Origin: Methylobacterium sp. UNC378MF | GTDB lineage: Bacteria > Pseudomonadota > Alphaproteobacteria > Rhizobiales > Beijerinckiaceae | Direction: 5' to 3' | Length of the DNA: 64,000 nt | NCBI RefSeq assembly: GCF_900103195.1 | Contig: NZ_FMWU01000019.1 | Span: 62,001 to 126,000, forward strand | In this document: positions 28,110 to 37,062 of the stretch, one piece after another | Layout: every line of letters starts with the position of its first letter | How positions within the stretch are numbered: the stretch's first letter is position 1 | Notes under the pieces: model-generated | Databases searched by the model: none | What the model saw: the letters and a program-made list of their open reading frames with translations, nothing else | Told to the model about the DNA's origin: nothing | Program-made: the position numbers and the translations under genes

Positions 28110-28245
28110 CCTGCCTGCTCTCCTCCCCCCTTGCGGGGCGGAGTTTCGGGATCGCGGATCCCGCGAGGGGGTGGCGCAGGAGGCACCGTTGCGCCCGGTC
28201 CTCAGCCGCCCCATTCCTGGCCCCTCCCCGTAGGGGGAGGGGATG
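28110..28245. repeat. GC-rich palindromic stretch between glcE and glcF
   Basis: The gap holds CTCCCCCCTTGCGGGGCGGAG near its left end and CCCCTCCCCGTAGGGGGAGGGG near its right end, both self-complementary. Similar CTCCCTCTCCCGCACGGGAGGG occurs at about 10454-10475. They look like a third dispersed repeat family and could attenuate glcF relative to glcE. Confidence 0.5.
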
Positions 28246-28249
28246 AACC

Positions 28250-29467
28250 TCAAACCTGCGCGTACATCCGGCCCGGGTTGAGCACCCCGGCGGGATCGTG
28301 CGCCGCCTTGATGCCGGCGGTGAGCCGCATCAGCGGCTCGGCCAGCGGCTGGAACACCGGCACGGCGGCGCGCACGGCGTCGGGCGCGCGGACCAGCGTG
28401 GCGTGGCCGCCCTGCGCCTCCACCGCCCGGCGCACTGCATCGGCGCCGGCATCGCCCTCGGCACCGGTGGCGAGCCAGATCAGGCCGCCGCCCCAGTCGA
28501 AGAACCAGCGGGCATCGCGCTCCGCCGCGACCGCCGCCGCCAGGGCCGGCCCGTGGGTTGGCGCCGTGGAGATCCGCCAGAGGGCGGACTCCCGGGGCTC
28601 GGCCAGGGGCGCGGCGTCGCGCACGGACCGCCAGAGGGCGGCGCCGTCCTCGCCGTCCACGATCTCGGGCTGGCCGTAGCGCTTGAGCAGGCGGCGCAGC
28701 TCGCCCGTGCGGTATGCGATGGAGTCGGAGAAGCCTTCGAGGCGCATCAGGGTCCGCGCCTCCGGGCCGCCGATCCCCGCCGGCAGATGCGCGGCGCCCG
28801 TGAGTTCGAAGGGCGAGCCGAGGGCCTCCGACAGGGCCGTCACCGCCCGGGCATCGTCCAGGCCGGGGAAGATCAGGGTCGCCACGCGCTCGCAGGCCGG
28901 CAGCACCTTGAAGGTGACCTCGGTCAGCAGGCCCAGCGTGCCGTGGGCGCCGGCCATCAGCTTCACGAGGTCGAGCCCGGTGACGTTCTTCATCACCCGG
29001 CCGCCCGACTTGATCGCTTCGCCCCGTCCGTTGATGAAGCGCACGCCGATCAGGCTGTCGCGGGCCGCCCCGGCATTGATCCGCCGGGGACCGGCATTGT
29101 TGATCGCCGCCACGGCCCCGAGGGTCGGTTCGCCGGTGCTGCCGTAGAGGCCGCGCAGGTCCATCGGCTCGAAGGGGAGCATCTGGCCCCGGGTGGCGAG
29201 CAGCGCCTCGACCTCGGAAAGCGGCGTCCCGGCCCGGGCCCCCACCACCATCTCGGCGGGCTCGTAGAGCGTGACCCCGGTGAGTGCCTTCGCGGAGAGT
29301 GTCGCGTTGTCCTGCGCGGGCCGGCCGAGCCCCGCGGCGGTGCCGCCGCCGGCGAGCCGCAGGCGCTCGCCGCGCCCGGCGGCCGCCCGCACGATCTCCC
29401 CGGCCTCCGCCTCGGTGCCGGGCTCGTAGACGCCCATCGTTTCCGTCCCGGTCCTGTTTGTATCCAT
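28250..29467 (-). CDS. glcE: Glycolate oxidase FAD-binding subunit GlcE
   Basis: The 405-residue product has the PCMH-type FAD domain: LRLAGGGTAAGLG near residue 36, LYGSTGEPTLGAVAAINNAG near 107, then SGGRVMKNVTGLDLVKLMAG. The C-terminal cap ends HDPAGVLNPGRMYA, as in GlcE. It pairs with GlcD and GlcF to form glycolate oxidase. GlcF follows on the same strand, but the gene upstream is a flippase, so the catalytic GlcD must be encoded elsewhere. An ATG ten codons in (MGVYEP) is an alternative start. Confidence 0.92.
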   Translation of the reverse strand: MDTNRTGTETMGVYEPGTEAEAGEIVRAAAGRGERLRLAGGGTAAGLGRPAQDNATLSAKALTGVTLYEPAEMVVGARAGTPLSEVEALLATRGQMLPFEPMDLRGLYGSTGEPTLGAVAAINNAGPRRINAGAARDSLIGVRFINGRGEAIKSGGRVMKNVTGLDLVKLMAGAHGTLGLLTEVTFKVLPACERVATLIFPGLDDARAVTALSEALGSPFELTGAAHLPAGIGGPEARTLMRLEGFSDSIAYRTGELRRLLKRYGQPEIVDGEDGAALWRSVRDAAPLAEPRESALWRISTAPTHGPALAAAVAAERDARWFFDWGGGLIWLATGAEGDAGADAVRRAVEAQGGHATLVRAPDAVRAAVPVFQPLAEPLMRLTAGIKAAHDPAGVLNPGRMYAQV

Positions 29468-29582
29468 TCCAGGACGGGTGTCGCCGGATCCGGCGGCGGA
29501 TTCAAGCGCAGGTGGAGTCGCGGGGTTTCAGCGGCCGGGTTTCCACTGCGCCGCCGCTGTGCGGCGCCCGCGCGCCGTGAGC

Positions 29583-31025
29583 CTACTCCGCCGCCGCCGT
29601 CCGGCGCGGACGCAGACGTGCCAGGACCTCGCGGCGCAGGCCGGCGATGTCGAAGAGCCAGACCAGCGCCCCGTAGAGGCCCATCCCGGCCGGAACCAGG
29701 ATGGCCAGCGCCAGGGCGGGCGGCAGGTGCCGGAAGGGGGCAAGGGCCAGGCCCATCGCCGCGCAGGCGAGGGCCGCCACCCCGATCTCCCCCCAGGGCA
29801 GCGCGATGCGCTCCGGGCCGGCGAGCGCGCGCCAGCCGAGCCACAAACCGGCGGCCGCGAGGCCCGCACTCTGCGCCAGCGCGACGCCGATCCCGCCCAT
29901 CCGATCCGGCAGGACCAGCAGGCCGGCGCCGTTCACCGCCAGACCGACCAGGGCGGCGGCGACCACCGGCAGGGTCCGGCGGCGGATCTGGAAGACCGGA
30001 TTGAGGGCGTAGAACATCATCGACAGGCAGAACAGGCCCGGCATCAGCACGATGCTGTAGGTCTCGAACGGCCCGCGATAGGCGTCCGGCACAACCAGCC
30101 CCTGGAGCGCCGGCAGCACGGCCCAGAAGCCGACCGCGCAGGGGGCCAGCAGGGCGAACACGGTGCCGGCATTGGCTGCGACCTGCGCCTCGGCGGCGGT
30201 GCGGCCGCTCTGCTCCTCGGCCTGCACGGCGAGCTGGAACAGCAGCAGGTCGAGGGCGGTGCCCAGCGTCATCAGCGCGCGCCCGGTGACGTCGGCGGCC
30301 AGGGCGAAATAGCCGGCCTCGGCGAAGCCGGCATGGCCCGCAATGGCGCCGCGGTTGACGAAGGCGAGGCATTGATAGGCGGTGTTGGCGGCGATGAGCG
30401 GCAGGCCGTAGCGCGCGAAGACCCGCCAGGTCGCCGACAGGCGCGGTCGCTCGAAGGGCGTGCGCGGATCGCGCAGAGGGTGGCGCAGCAGCAGCACCGC
30501 CAGGAGCTGGCTGAGCCCGGCGGCCGCCAGAACCCAGGCCGGCTGGGGCAGCCACCAGGCCGCCGCCGCCATCAGGGCAAAGGACAGGACGTTCTTCACC
30601 GCGACGAGGCCGAGATAGAGCTTGCCGTCGAACCGCGCCCGGGCGAGGGCCGCGTGGTAGTCGAACACGCCGATCCCCAGCGCCGCGATGCCGGTGCCGC
30701 ACAGAACCGCCTCGCGCCCGTCGGCGCCGCCGGCAAAGCCGAAGGCGCCGCACAGGGCGGCGGCGGCGAGCAGCAGCAGGCCGATGCGCAGATAGGCCCG
30801 GTCGAGTCCGTGGCGGATCCAGGGCTCGTCGACGCGCACGCGTCCCGAGTAGAACCGCGTCGCCGACAGGCGCAGCCACTCGAACAGCACCGTGTTCAGC
30901 ACGATGGCGCCGGTGGTCGCGAAGGCGAACCGGCCGAAATCGGCCGGCCCCAGCAGCTTGGCGATCAGCAGGCCGAGGACGAAGTTGAGCCCCGCATTGA
31001 TGACGAAGGCGACGATCACGGCCAT
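29583..31025 (-). CDS. Polysaccharide biosynthesis flippase (Wzx-like)
   Basis: The 480-residue polytopic membrane protein has about twelve helices. It starts VAFVINAGLNFVLGLLIAKL followed by LGPADFGRFAFATT, the family signature of O-antigen/exopolysaccharide flippases. It is distinct from the flippase at 83-1498 and shares only the fold-level pattern. No glycosyltransferases adjoin it, so the glycan is unknown. The ATG at 31025 begins immediately with the first helix. Confidence 0.85.
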   Translation of the reverse strand: MAVIVAFVINAGLNFVLGLLIAKLLGPADFGRFAFATTGAIVLNTVLFEWLRLSATRFYSGRVRVDEPWIRHGLDRAYLRIGLLLLAAAALCGAFGFAGGADGREAVLCGTGIAALGIGVFDYHAALARARFDGKLYLGLVAVKNVLSFALMAAAAWWLPQPAWVLAAAGLSQLLAVLLLRHPLRDPRTPFERPRLSATWRVFARYGLPLIAANTAYQCLAFVNRGAIAGHAGFAEAGYFALAADVTGRALMTLGTALDLLLFQLAVQAEEQSGRTAAEAQVAANAGTVFALLAPCAVGFWAVLPALQGLVVPDAYRGPFETYSIVLMPGLFCLSMMFYALNPVFQIRRRTLPVVAAALVGLAVNGAGLLVLPDRMGGIGVALAQSAGLAAAGLWLGWRALAGPERIALPWGEIGVAALACAAMGLALAPFRHLPPALALAILVPAGMGLYGALVWLFDIAGLRREVLARLRPRRTAAAE

Positions 31026-31127
31026 GGACGGCGTCTCATGAGCTGCGGGATCTCTCGGGTCATCCCGCGCGCTGTAGCGCGGGAGCCGTAAAACTCTCCT
31101 AACCGGGCGGGATCAGGGCGGACGGCC

Positions 31128-31634
31128 TCACAAGGCCCGCTCGTAGCGCCAAGCCTCCATCCCGTCCTCGTAATAATCGGGCCGCACCGCGAAGCGGGTA
31201 TAGCCCCGGCGCTGGTAGAGGCGGATGCCGGCGCCGTTATCGGCGCGCACCTCCAGCCGGAGCCGATCGCAGTCCTGGGCGCGGGCGCGGGCCTCCGCGG
31301 CGTCCAGGAGCCGGCCGCCGAGGCCGAGGCCGCCGCGGTTCGGCGCCACCGCGATCGAGGCCAGGCGGGCGATCCGGCTGCTGCGCCGCCGCTCCAGCAC
31401 TGCGGCACCAACCAGGACCGGGGTCGGATCCCCGTCCGGCGCATCGATCAGCGCCGCCAGCACGTCCATGGTGGGCGACAGGATCGCGTGGCGGATCGCC
31501 CGGCGCTCGGCCCGGTCGGTGGCGAAGGCGGCGTGCTCCAGGGCGACCAGGGCGTCGAGATCGGCGAGCGTGGCGGTGCGGATCCTCGGCTCGGGGCACC
31601 CGTCGCCGACTGGATTGCGCAGGGGCGCGCTCAC
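31128..31634 (-). CDS. GNAT N-acetyltransferase, RimI-like
   Basis: The 168-residue product starts at a GTG (31634), after which the fold begins: RIRTATLADLDALVALEHAAF, then RLASIAVAPNRGGLGLGGRL with the acetyl-CoA P-loop RGGLGLG, and LEVRADNGAGIRLYQRRGY. The last segment is typical of RimI-type protein or small-molecule acetyltransferases. The longer frame to 31928 is very basic and lacks features, so the GTG is preferred, although I see no strong Shine-Dalgarno. The substrate is unknown. Confidence 0.8.
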   Translation of the reverse strand: MSAPLRNPVGDGCPEPRIRTATLADLDALVALEHAAFATDRAERRAIRHAILSPTMDVLAALIDAPDGDPTPVLVGAAVLERRRSSRIARLASIAVAPNRGGLGLGGRLLDAAEARARAQDCDRLRLEVRADNGAGIRLYQRRGYTRFAVRPDYYEDGMEAWRYERAL

Positions 31635-32353
31635 GCCCGCGCCGTTGCGGAGGATCTGATCGGCCCGGCCATCTTGTGCTCGCCTGCGTCTTCTGCCCGA
31701 CCGGTCAGATGCCCGCTTCCGCCCCGCTTGGGAAGTCCGGACGGCCGGATCGGCGCCAGCGAGATGCGGCGTTTTTGCAACGGGCCGCGCAGGGTGTGAA
31801 TTCCGGGCGGAAAAGCGGGCGTTGCGGAGCCTCTTCCCCTTGCCGCGCGGGGCTCGTCTCCGTATATGCGCCCTGCCCAATTTCGCACGTGCCTGTGGCC
31901 GCGTGTCGGTTGGTGGGCATCCGGTCAACTGCCGGACAGCCGCCAGGGGTCTTAAAGGATCGATGGTCGCAAGGGTGGATCCCTACGGCCGGCATCCAGG
32001 TGGCAACACCGGACCCCGACAACAACCGGCAGCCGGAGGCGAAACCGGCGAACCCCGCTCTCCACGGGGGACGCAGCTTAAAGCAACGACGAACGGGCTT
32101 TTTTGGTCTCGTCGGCCCTCCACAGGCCGGCACCGAAGAGGCTTGTTTCTCTTTGCCCGGCGTGCGGTGGGGGTCCTCCCTTCCAATCCACGGCAGCTTC
32201 CGGGTGCTCTGCGCCCGCACTGATGCACGCGTCTCCAAAGCGCGTGGGTCCGCGCGACGCATCGCCCCCTGACGCCGGCGGCCCGTTCGGGCCGTCATCT
32301 TCGACAGCGCGCCCCGCGTAAGGGCGCTCGCGAACCCGTGCCGGGAGACGACC
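31635..32353 (+). ncRNA. Long structured leader of ornithine decarboxylase (candidate speF-type RNA element)
   Basis: About 720 bases separate the divergent acetyltransferase from the decarboxylase ATG. Visible hairpins include CCCCG...CGGGG at about 32053-32070 and CGACGA/TCGTCG (32087-32092/32109-32114), whose loop holds a run of six T. An upstream ATG at 31963 opens a short leader frame. A conserved RNA element called speF is known upstream of ornithine decarboxylase genes in alphaproteobacteria, so this leader may contain it. I did not fold it or match it to a covariance model. Confidence 0.4.
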
Positions 32354-33520
32354 ATGACCGACCGCATCCGTGACTTCCTGCGCGTGCGCCGCGACCTCGG
32401 TCAGGACGAAGGCCCCGTGATGGTCCTCGATCTCGACGTCGTGCGCGACAACTACACCGCCTTCGCGCGGTCCCTGCCGGACACCCGGGTGTTCTATGCC
32501 GTGAAGGCGAACCCGGCCCCCGAGGTGCTGCGCCTGCTCGCCGAGATGGGCTCCTGCTTCGACACCGCCTCGGTCGCCGAGATGGAGATGGTGCTGGCCG
32601 CCGGCGCCACCGCCGACCGGATCTCCTACGGCAACACCATCAAGAAGGAGCGCTGCATCGGCCGCGCCCTGAAGCTCGGCATCCGCCTGTTCGCGGTCGA
32701 CTGCCAGGCCGAGGTCGAGAAGATCGCCCGGGCCACCGACGCGCTGGGCGTGCCGGCCGGCGAGGTGCGGGTGTTCTGCCGCATCCTGTGCGACGGCGCG
32801 GGCGCCGACTGGCCACTCTCGCGCAAGTTCGGCTGCGTGCCCGAGATGGCCGCGGACGTGCTGGAACACGCCCATCGCCAGGGGCTCGAGGCCTACGGGA
32901 TCTCGTTCCACGTCGGCTCGCAGCAGGGCAACACCGAGGCCTGGGACGGGGCGCTCGGCTCGGCGGCGGCGATCTTCCGCGAGTGCGCGGAGCGCGGCAT
33001 CGGCCTGTCGATGGTCAATCTCGGCGGCGGCTTCCCGACCAAGTACCTCAAGGCGGTGCCGGGCGTGGAGAGCTACGGCGAGGCGATCTTCCGGGGCCTG
33101 ACCAAGCATTTCGGCAACCAGATCCCCGAGACGATCATCGAGCCGGGCCGCGGCATGGTCGGCAATGCCGGCCTGATCGAGGCCGAGGTCGTGCTGGTCT
33201 CGAAGAAGTCCGCCGAAGCCGACGAGGTCCGATGGGTCTATCTCGACATCGGCAAGTTCGGCGGCCTGGCCGAGACCATGGACGAGGCGATCCGCTACCC
33301 GATCCGCACCGCGCGGGACGGGGACGCGACCGAGCCCTGCGTCATCGCCGGTCCGACCTGCGACTCGGTGGACGTGCTCTACGAGCGGCAGCTCTACCCG
33401 CTGCCGGTCTCGCTCTCGATCGGCGACAAGGTGCTGATCGAGGGCGCGGGCGCCTACACCACGACCTACGCGGCGGTGGCCTTCAACGGCTTCCCGCCCC
33501 TTCAGCAGATCGTCATCTGA
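32354..33520 (+). CDS. Type III (alanine racemase fold) ornithine/lysine decarboxylase
   Basis: This PLP enzyme converts ornithine (and often lysine) to putrescine (cadaverine). The 388-residue product has the PLP lysine Lys51 in FYAVKAN. It also has the phosphate-binding glycine loop MVNLGGGFPTKY, EPGRGMVGNAG, and the second-subunit active-site Cys336 in GPTCDSVDVLYE. The length and motifs match the small eukaryote-like ODC class of alphaproteobacteria. The neighbouring acetyltransferase downstream could act on polyamines. A long leader upstream suggests regulation by attenuation or an RNA element. Confidence 0.93.
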   Translation: MTDRIRDFLRVRRDLGQDEGPVMVLDLDVVRDNYTAFARSLPDTRVFYAVKANPAPEVLRLLAEMGSCFDTASVAEMEMVLAAGATADRISYGNTIKKERCIGRALKLGIRLFAVDCQAEVEKIARATDALGVPAGEVRVFCRILCDGAGADWPLSRKFGCVPEMAADVLEHAHRQGLEAYGISFHVGSQQGNTEAWDGALGSAAAIFRECAERGIGLSMVNLGGGFPTKYLKAVPGVESYGEAIFRGLTKHFGNQIPETIIEPGRGMVGNAGLIEAEVVLVSKKSAEADEVRWVYLDIGKFGGLAETMDEAIRYPIRTARDGDATEPCVIAGPTCDSVDVLYERQLYPLPVSLSIGDKVLIEGAGAYTTTYAAVAFNGFPPLQQIVI

Positions 33521-33535
33521 CCTGCTGCAGAAGAT

Positions 33536-33558
33536 CCCGGCAGCCCTCGGCTGCCGGG
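33536..33558 (+). terminator. Hairpin terminator after the decarboxylase gene
   Basis: CCCGGCAGCC-CTC-GGCTGCCGGG is a perfect 10-bp stem with a three-base loop, 15 bases past the stop codon. No T tract follows. It may end or partly attenuate transcription before the acetyltransferase gene. Confidence 0.65.
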
Positions 33559-33649
33559 ACTGATCTCCCGCTGCCGCACTGACGGAAGGCGCTCGACCGT
33601 CCGTCACACCGTCGCTTCTCCCGCTTTCCGGCCCGGGGAGGGCACAGCC

Positions 33650-34201
33650 ATGATCGAGATCCGCGCGGAGCATTGCCACGACGTCCCGGCGCGCGAGCGC
33701 CTGCTCGACGCGTGCTTTCCCGGCAACCGACGCGCCAAGACCTCGGAGCGCCTGCGCGAGGGCCGTCTGCCGGCCCGCGGCCTCGCCTTCGCGGCGATGC
33801 GCGCCGGGCGGCTCGTCGGCACCCTGCGGCTGTGGCACGTCGAGGCCGGGCTCGCCCGGCCGGCGCTGCTGCTCGGCCCGCTCGCGGTCGATCCGGCGAT
33901 CCAGGGGCAGGGGCTCGGCTCGGTGATGATGCAGGCGGCCCTCGGCCGGGCCGAATCGCTGGGCCACGGCGCCGTGCTGCTGGTCGGCGACGCGCCCTAC
34001 TATGCCCGCTTCGGCTTCGACCGGGCGCTCGCGGAGGGCCTGACCCTGCCGGGCCCGTTCGAGCGCGCGCGCTTCCTCGGGCTGGAACTGCGCGCGGGCG
34101 CCCTGGCGGGGGCCGAGGGGCTGGTCCGGGCGACCGGCGTGCTGTCGCCGGTCGAGGCGGTGGCGAACGAGGCCCAGGTCGCGCGACGACGCGCCGCCTG
34201 A
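33650..34201 (+). CDS. GNAT N-acetyltransferase, YhbS-like
   Basis: The 183-residue product has the YhbS/GNAT pattern: RERLLDACFPGNRRAKTSERL at the start, LLGPLAVDPAIQGQGLGSVM with the acetyl-CoA loop, then GDAPYYARFGFDRAL. It follows the ornithine decarboxylase gene on the same strand, a recurring neighbour pair in alphaproteobacteria. Polyamine or amino-acid acetylation is thus possible but unproven. It has GGGGAGG (33635-33641) before the ATG. Confidence 0.82.
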   Translation: MIEIRAEHCHDVPARERLLDACFPGNRRAKTSERLREGRLPARGLAFAAMRAGRLVGTLRLWHVEAGLARPALLLGPLAVDPAIQGQGLGSVMMQAALGRAESLGHGAVLLVGDAPYYARFGFDRALAEGLTLPGPFERARFLGLELRAGALAGAEGLVRATGVLSPVEAVANEAQVARRRAA

Positions 34202-34250
34202 GCGCGGACGCCACGCGCCGCCGGGGTCAGATCGGCTCTCCCAAACGCGA

Positions 34251-34370
34251 CCTCATCCTGAGGTGCCCGCGTGAGCGGGCCTCGAAGGAGCCCTCCCGCC
34301 AGGCGCGCGATCCCTGGAGGCCTCCTCCGGGGCCTCCGCCGCGCTCCGGCGCCTCGGGACGAGGGAGAGG
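34251..34370. repeat. Interspersed palindromic repeat, family B
   Basis: This copy occupies most of the 319-base gap between the acetyltransferase and dgcN. It contains CCTCATCCTGAGGTGCCCGC, the small hairpin GCCCGCGTGAGCGGGC, then CTCGAAGGAGCCCTCC and GCGCGATCCCTGGAGG. It closes with CCTCGGGACGAGG, roughly the inverse of the start. The rest of the gap shows nothing I can name. Confidence 0.65.
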
Positions 34371-34520
34371 GTTGGACGGGCGCCCGCCCCGGATGGCGCA
34401 GCCCCGGCATGCGCCCGTCGATGGCCGCGTCCACGGCCCTGGCCGGCCTCATGCATTGCGCCGGGCGCCCGCGATCCCGCATAGACGGGGCGCCGGCCTC
34501 CGGAGAAGGTTGTTCGACCG

Positions 34521-35534
34521 ATGCAGATCGCCACGCCCTACCTGATGTTCCTGGGCGACGTGCCCGACACGCTGGCGGCCAAGACCGCCTACGGGATCAA
34601 GGACTGGCGCCCCGAATGGTGCGTCGGTCAGATGCGCCTGCCGGGCTGTGCCGCCGATCTCGGCATCCCCGACATGACCCTGCCCGAGGCCCTGGCGAAG
34701 GGCTGCCGGACCCTGGTGATCGGCGTCGTCAATGCCGGCGGCGTGCTGCCGGACCATTGGGTCAAGGAGATCGTCGCGGCGATCGAGGCGGGTCTCGACG
34801 TGGCGAGCGGCCTGCACGTCAAGCTCGGCGCGGTGCCGGCCATCGCGGAGGCCGCCGCCCGGCGCGGCCGCCAGCTCCACGATGTCCGCCACACCGACGA
34901 GCGCTTCCCCACGGGCAAGGGTACCAAGCGGGCGGGGCGGCGCCTGCTCACCGTCGGGACCGATTGCTCGGTCGGCAAGAAGTACACCGTGCTGGCCCTG
35001 GAGCGCGGCATGCGCGAGCGCGGCCTCGACGCGGATTTCTGCGCCACCGGCCAAACCGGCGTATTCATCTCCGGCAAGGGCGTCGCCATCGACGCCGTCG
35101 TGGCCGACTTCATCTCCGGGGCCGTCGAGACGATCTCGCCGGAGGCCGCCCCGAACCACTGGGATCTGATCGAGGGTCAGGGCTCGCTCTACCACCCGTC
35201 CTTCGCCGGCGTGAGCCTCGGCCTGCTGCACGGCGCGCAGGCCGACGCCTTCGTGGTCTGCCATGAGCCGACCCGCACCACGATGCGCGGCGTGAAGCAC
35301 CCCCTGCCGACCATCCGGCAGGTCATCGACCTCACCGTGCAGCTCGGCAGCCTGACCAACCCGGCGATCAAGCCGGTGGGCATCGCGGTCAACACCCAGG
35401 CGCTCGCCGAGGGGGAGGCCCGGGCGCTCCTCGAGACACTCGCGTCCGAGCACGACCTCCCCGCCACCGACCCGGTGCGCTTCGGCGTCGACGGGCTGGT
35501 CGACCGGATCGTCGCCGACTTCCCGGCGATCTGA
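34521..35534 (+). CDS. dgcN: D-glutamate N-acetyltransferase DgcN (DUF1611)
   Basis: DgcN acetylates D-glutamate, the first step of the DgcN-DgcA route that converts D-glutamate to L-glutamate. The 337-residue product has an N-terminal Rossmann-like part (VGQMRLPGCAADLGIPDMTL) and a P-loop NTPase-like half with TVGTDCSVGKKYTVLALERG and VFISGKGVAIDAVVADFISG. It ends with GQGSLYHPSFAGVSLGLLHG and ending motifs of DUF1611. Its partner dgcA follows 160 bases later. The assignment rests on this pairing and on family motifs. Confidence 0.88.
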   Translation: MQIATPYLMFLGDVPDTLAAKTAYGIKDWRPEWCVGQMRLPGCAADLGIPDMTLPEALAKGCRTLVIGVVNAGGVLPDHWVKEIVAAIEAGLDVASGLHVKLGAVPAIAEAAARRGRQLHDVRHTDERFPTGKGTKRAGRRLLTVGTDCSVGKKYTVLALERGMRERGLDADFCATGQTGVFISGKGVAIDAVVADFISGAVETISPEAAPNHWDLIEGQGSLYHPSFAGVSLGLLHGAQADAFVVCHEPTRTTMRGVKHPLPTIRQVIDLTVQLGSLTNPAIKPVGIAVNTQALAEGEARALLETLASEHDLPATDPVRFGVDGLVDRIVADFPAI

Positions 35535-35560
35535 TACCGCTGCCTGCGCTGGCTCCGACA

Positions 35561-35649
35561 CCGTCTTTGCGAGCACAGCGAGGCGATCCAGGGTAGCGCC
35601 ACGGGCTCCAGCGCCGCGCATCACCGGGTCGCTTCGCTCGCGATGACGG
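35561..35649. repeat. Palindromic interspersed repeat, family A
   Basis: The left arm 35561-35589 (CCGTCTTTGCGAGCACAGCG...) and right arm 35626-35649 (GGGTCGCTTCGCTCGCGATG then ACGG) are near reverse complements, with the same ends as the copy at 5160-5252. It lies between dgcN and dgcA, so it would be transcribed in their message. Confidence 0.7.
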
Positions 35650-35694
35650 CGCGGACTGCATCGACCGAAGGCTCCAACCGGGAAACCCGACGCC

Positions 35695-36678
35695 ATGGCC
35701 CGCCGTCTGACCCTCGCCGTCGAGCGCTTCCCGATCGCGGGGGCCTTCACGATCTCCCGCGGCAGCCGCACGGAGATCGCCGTGGTGGTGGCGACGATCA
35801 CCGACGGGGACCGGATCGGGCGCGGCGAGTGCGTGCCCTATCCGCGCTACGGCGAGAGCGTCGAGAGCGTCAGCGCCCTGATCGAGGTGCAGGCGGAGGC
35901 GATCGCTTCCGGGATCGACCGGGACGCGCTGATGGCGCGCATGAAGGCCGGCGCGGCGCGCAACGCCCTCGACTGCGCGCTGTTCGACCTTGAGGCGAAG
36001 CTCCAGGGCCGCCCCGCCTGGGCGATCGCCGGCTTGCCGGCGCCGCGTCCGGCCATCACCGCCTACACGCTGAGCCTCGGCACACCCGAGAGCATGGGCG
36101 CGGCCGCCCGCACGGCGGCGCACCGGCCGCTGCTCAAGGTCAAGCTCGGCGGGGGTGGGGACCCGGAGCGCATCGCCGCCGTGCGGGAAGGTGCCCCCAA
36201 ATCCCGGCTGATCGTCGATGCCAACGAGGCGTGGCGGCCGGAAAACGTGGAGGCCAATCTCGCCGCCTGCCTGAAGGCCGGCGTCGCGCTGATCGAGCAG
36301 CCACTGCCGGCCGATGCCGATTCCCTGCTCGCCGAAATCGCGCATCCGGTGCCGGTCTGCGCCGACGAGAGCCTGCACGACCGCGCCGGGCTCGACGCGC
36401 TCGCCGGGCGCTACGACGCGATCAACATCAAGCTCGACAAGACCGGCGGCCTGACCGAGGCGGTGCTCCTCGCTCGCGAGGCGCGGGCGCGGGGGCTCTC
36501 GGTCATGGTCGGCTGCATGCTCGGCACCTCGCTCGGCATGGCACCCGCGGCGCTTCTGGCCGAGGGAGCCGATTTCGTGGATCTCGACGGGCCGCTGCTG
36601 CTGGCCCGCGACCGCGACCCCCCGCTCCGCTACGAAGGCAGCCTCATGCACCCGCCCACGCCGGAGCTGTGGGGGTAG
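35695..36678 (+). CDS. dgcA: N-acetyl-D-glutamate racemase DgcA (enolase superfamily)
   Basis: The 327-residue muconate-lactonizing-type enolase member converts N-acetyl-D-glutamate to the L form. It has the acid/base lysine segment LLKVKLGG, metal ligands in VDANEAW, EQPLPAD and ADESLHD, and the second catalytic lysine in NIKLDKTGGL. It was formerly annotated as a dipeptide epimerase. The adjacent dgcN strongly supports the D-glutamate role. A palindromic terminator-like repeat follows. Confidence 0.88.
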   Translation: MARRLTLAVERFPIAGAFTISRGSRTEIAVVVATITDGDRIGRGECVPYPRYGESVESVSALIEVQAEAIASGIDRDALMARMKAGAARNALDCALFDLEAKLQGRPAWAIAGLPAPRPAITAYTLSLGTPESMGAAARTAAHRPLLKVKLGGGGDPERIAAVREGAPKSRLIVDANEAWRPENVEANLAACLKAGVALIEQPLPADADSLLAEIAHPVPVCADESLHDRAGLDALAGRYDAINIKLDKTGGLTEAVLLAREARARGLSVMVGCMLGTSLGMAPAALLAEGADFVDLDGPLLLARDRDPPLRYEGSLMHPPTPELWG

Positions 36679-37062
36679 GGCAGATAAGCTCGCGCCGTTC
36701 CCGGTCGGCTTAGGACGGGGTCGATGGCCGCGTCCTAAGCCGCGCCTCCGAAGCTTTTCACCCGCTCCGCCACGTCGTCATCCGGGCTCCTCTCTGCAGC
36801 CCCGGGATGACGGCGGCATGGCCGGTCGCTGGCCGGAAGGCGGTGCCCCGCCCTGTGGAGATCCCCGGGTGCGAGGATAGGGATCGCCCCGGCTGTCACC
36901 GCCGGGGCATCACAAAGGGTTTGGGATTAGGTATACCAGAAGGCTTGCGTTCCGCCCGCCCGGCTGCCATCCATCGCGGGTGCGATGGGGGCCGCGGCGG
37001 AGACGCGCTGTTCCCAGCAGCCAGACAACACACAGCAGTCTTCAATGCTGGGGAGGAACGAC
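36679..37062. other. Gap after dgcA, with terminator and probable promoter
   Basis: About 380 bases without a gene. After the hairpin at 36775-36812 the sequence is mostly GC-rich. Near 36915-36945 it becomes AT-richer (GGTTTGGGATTAGGTATACC) and could hold the promoter of the reductase-like gene. This is suggestive only. Confidence 0.35.
36775..36812 (+). terminator. Terminator hairpin downstream of dgcA
   Basis: CGTCATCCGGGCT (36775-36787) pairs with AGCCCCGGGATGACG (36798-36812) apart from one or two bulged bases. It lies about 100 bases after the dgcA stop. The CGTCATCC/GGATGACG ends also recall family A repeats, so it may be a repeat relic used as a terminator. Confidence 0.5.

Noticed and set aside
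31822..32223. A 133-residue + strand frame in the decarboxylase leader
   Set aside because: The sequence is Arg/Gly/Pro-rich without domains; it is more likely part of a structured leader. A shorter leader peptide from 31963 is possible but not supported.
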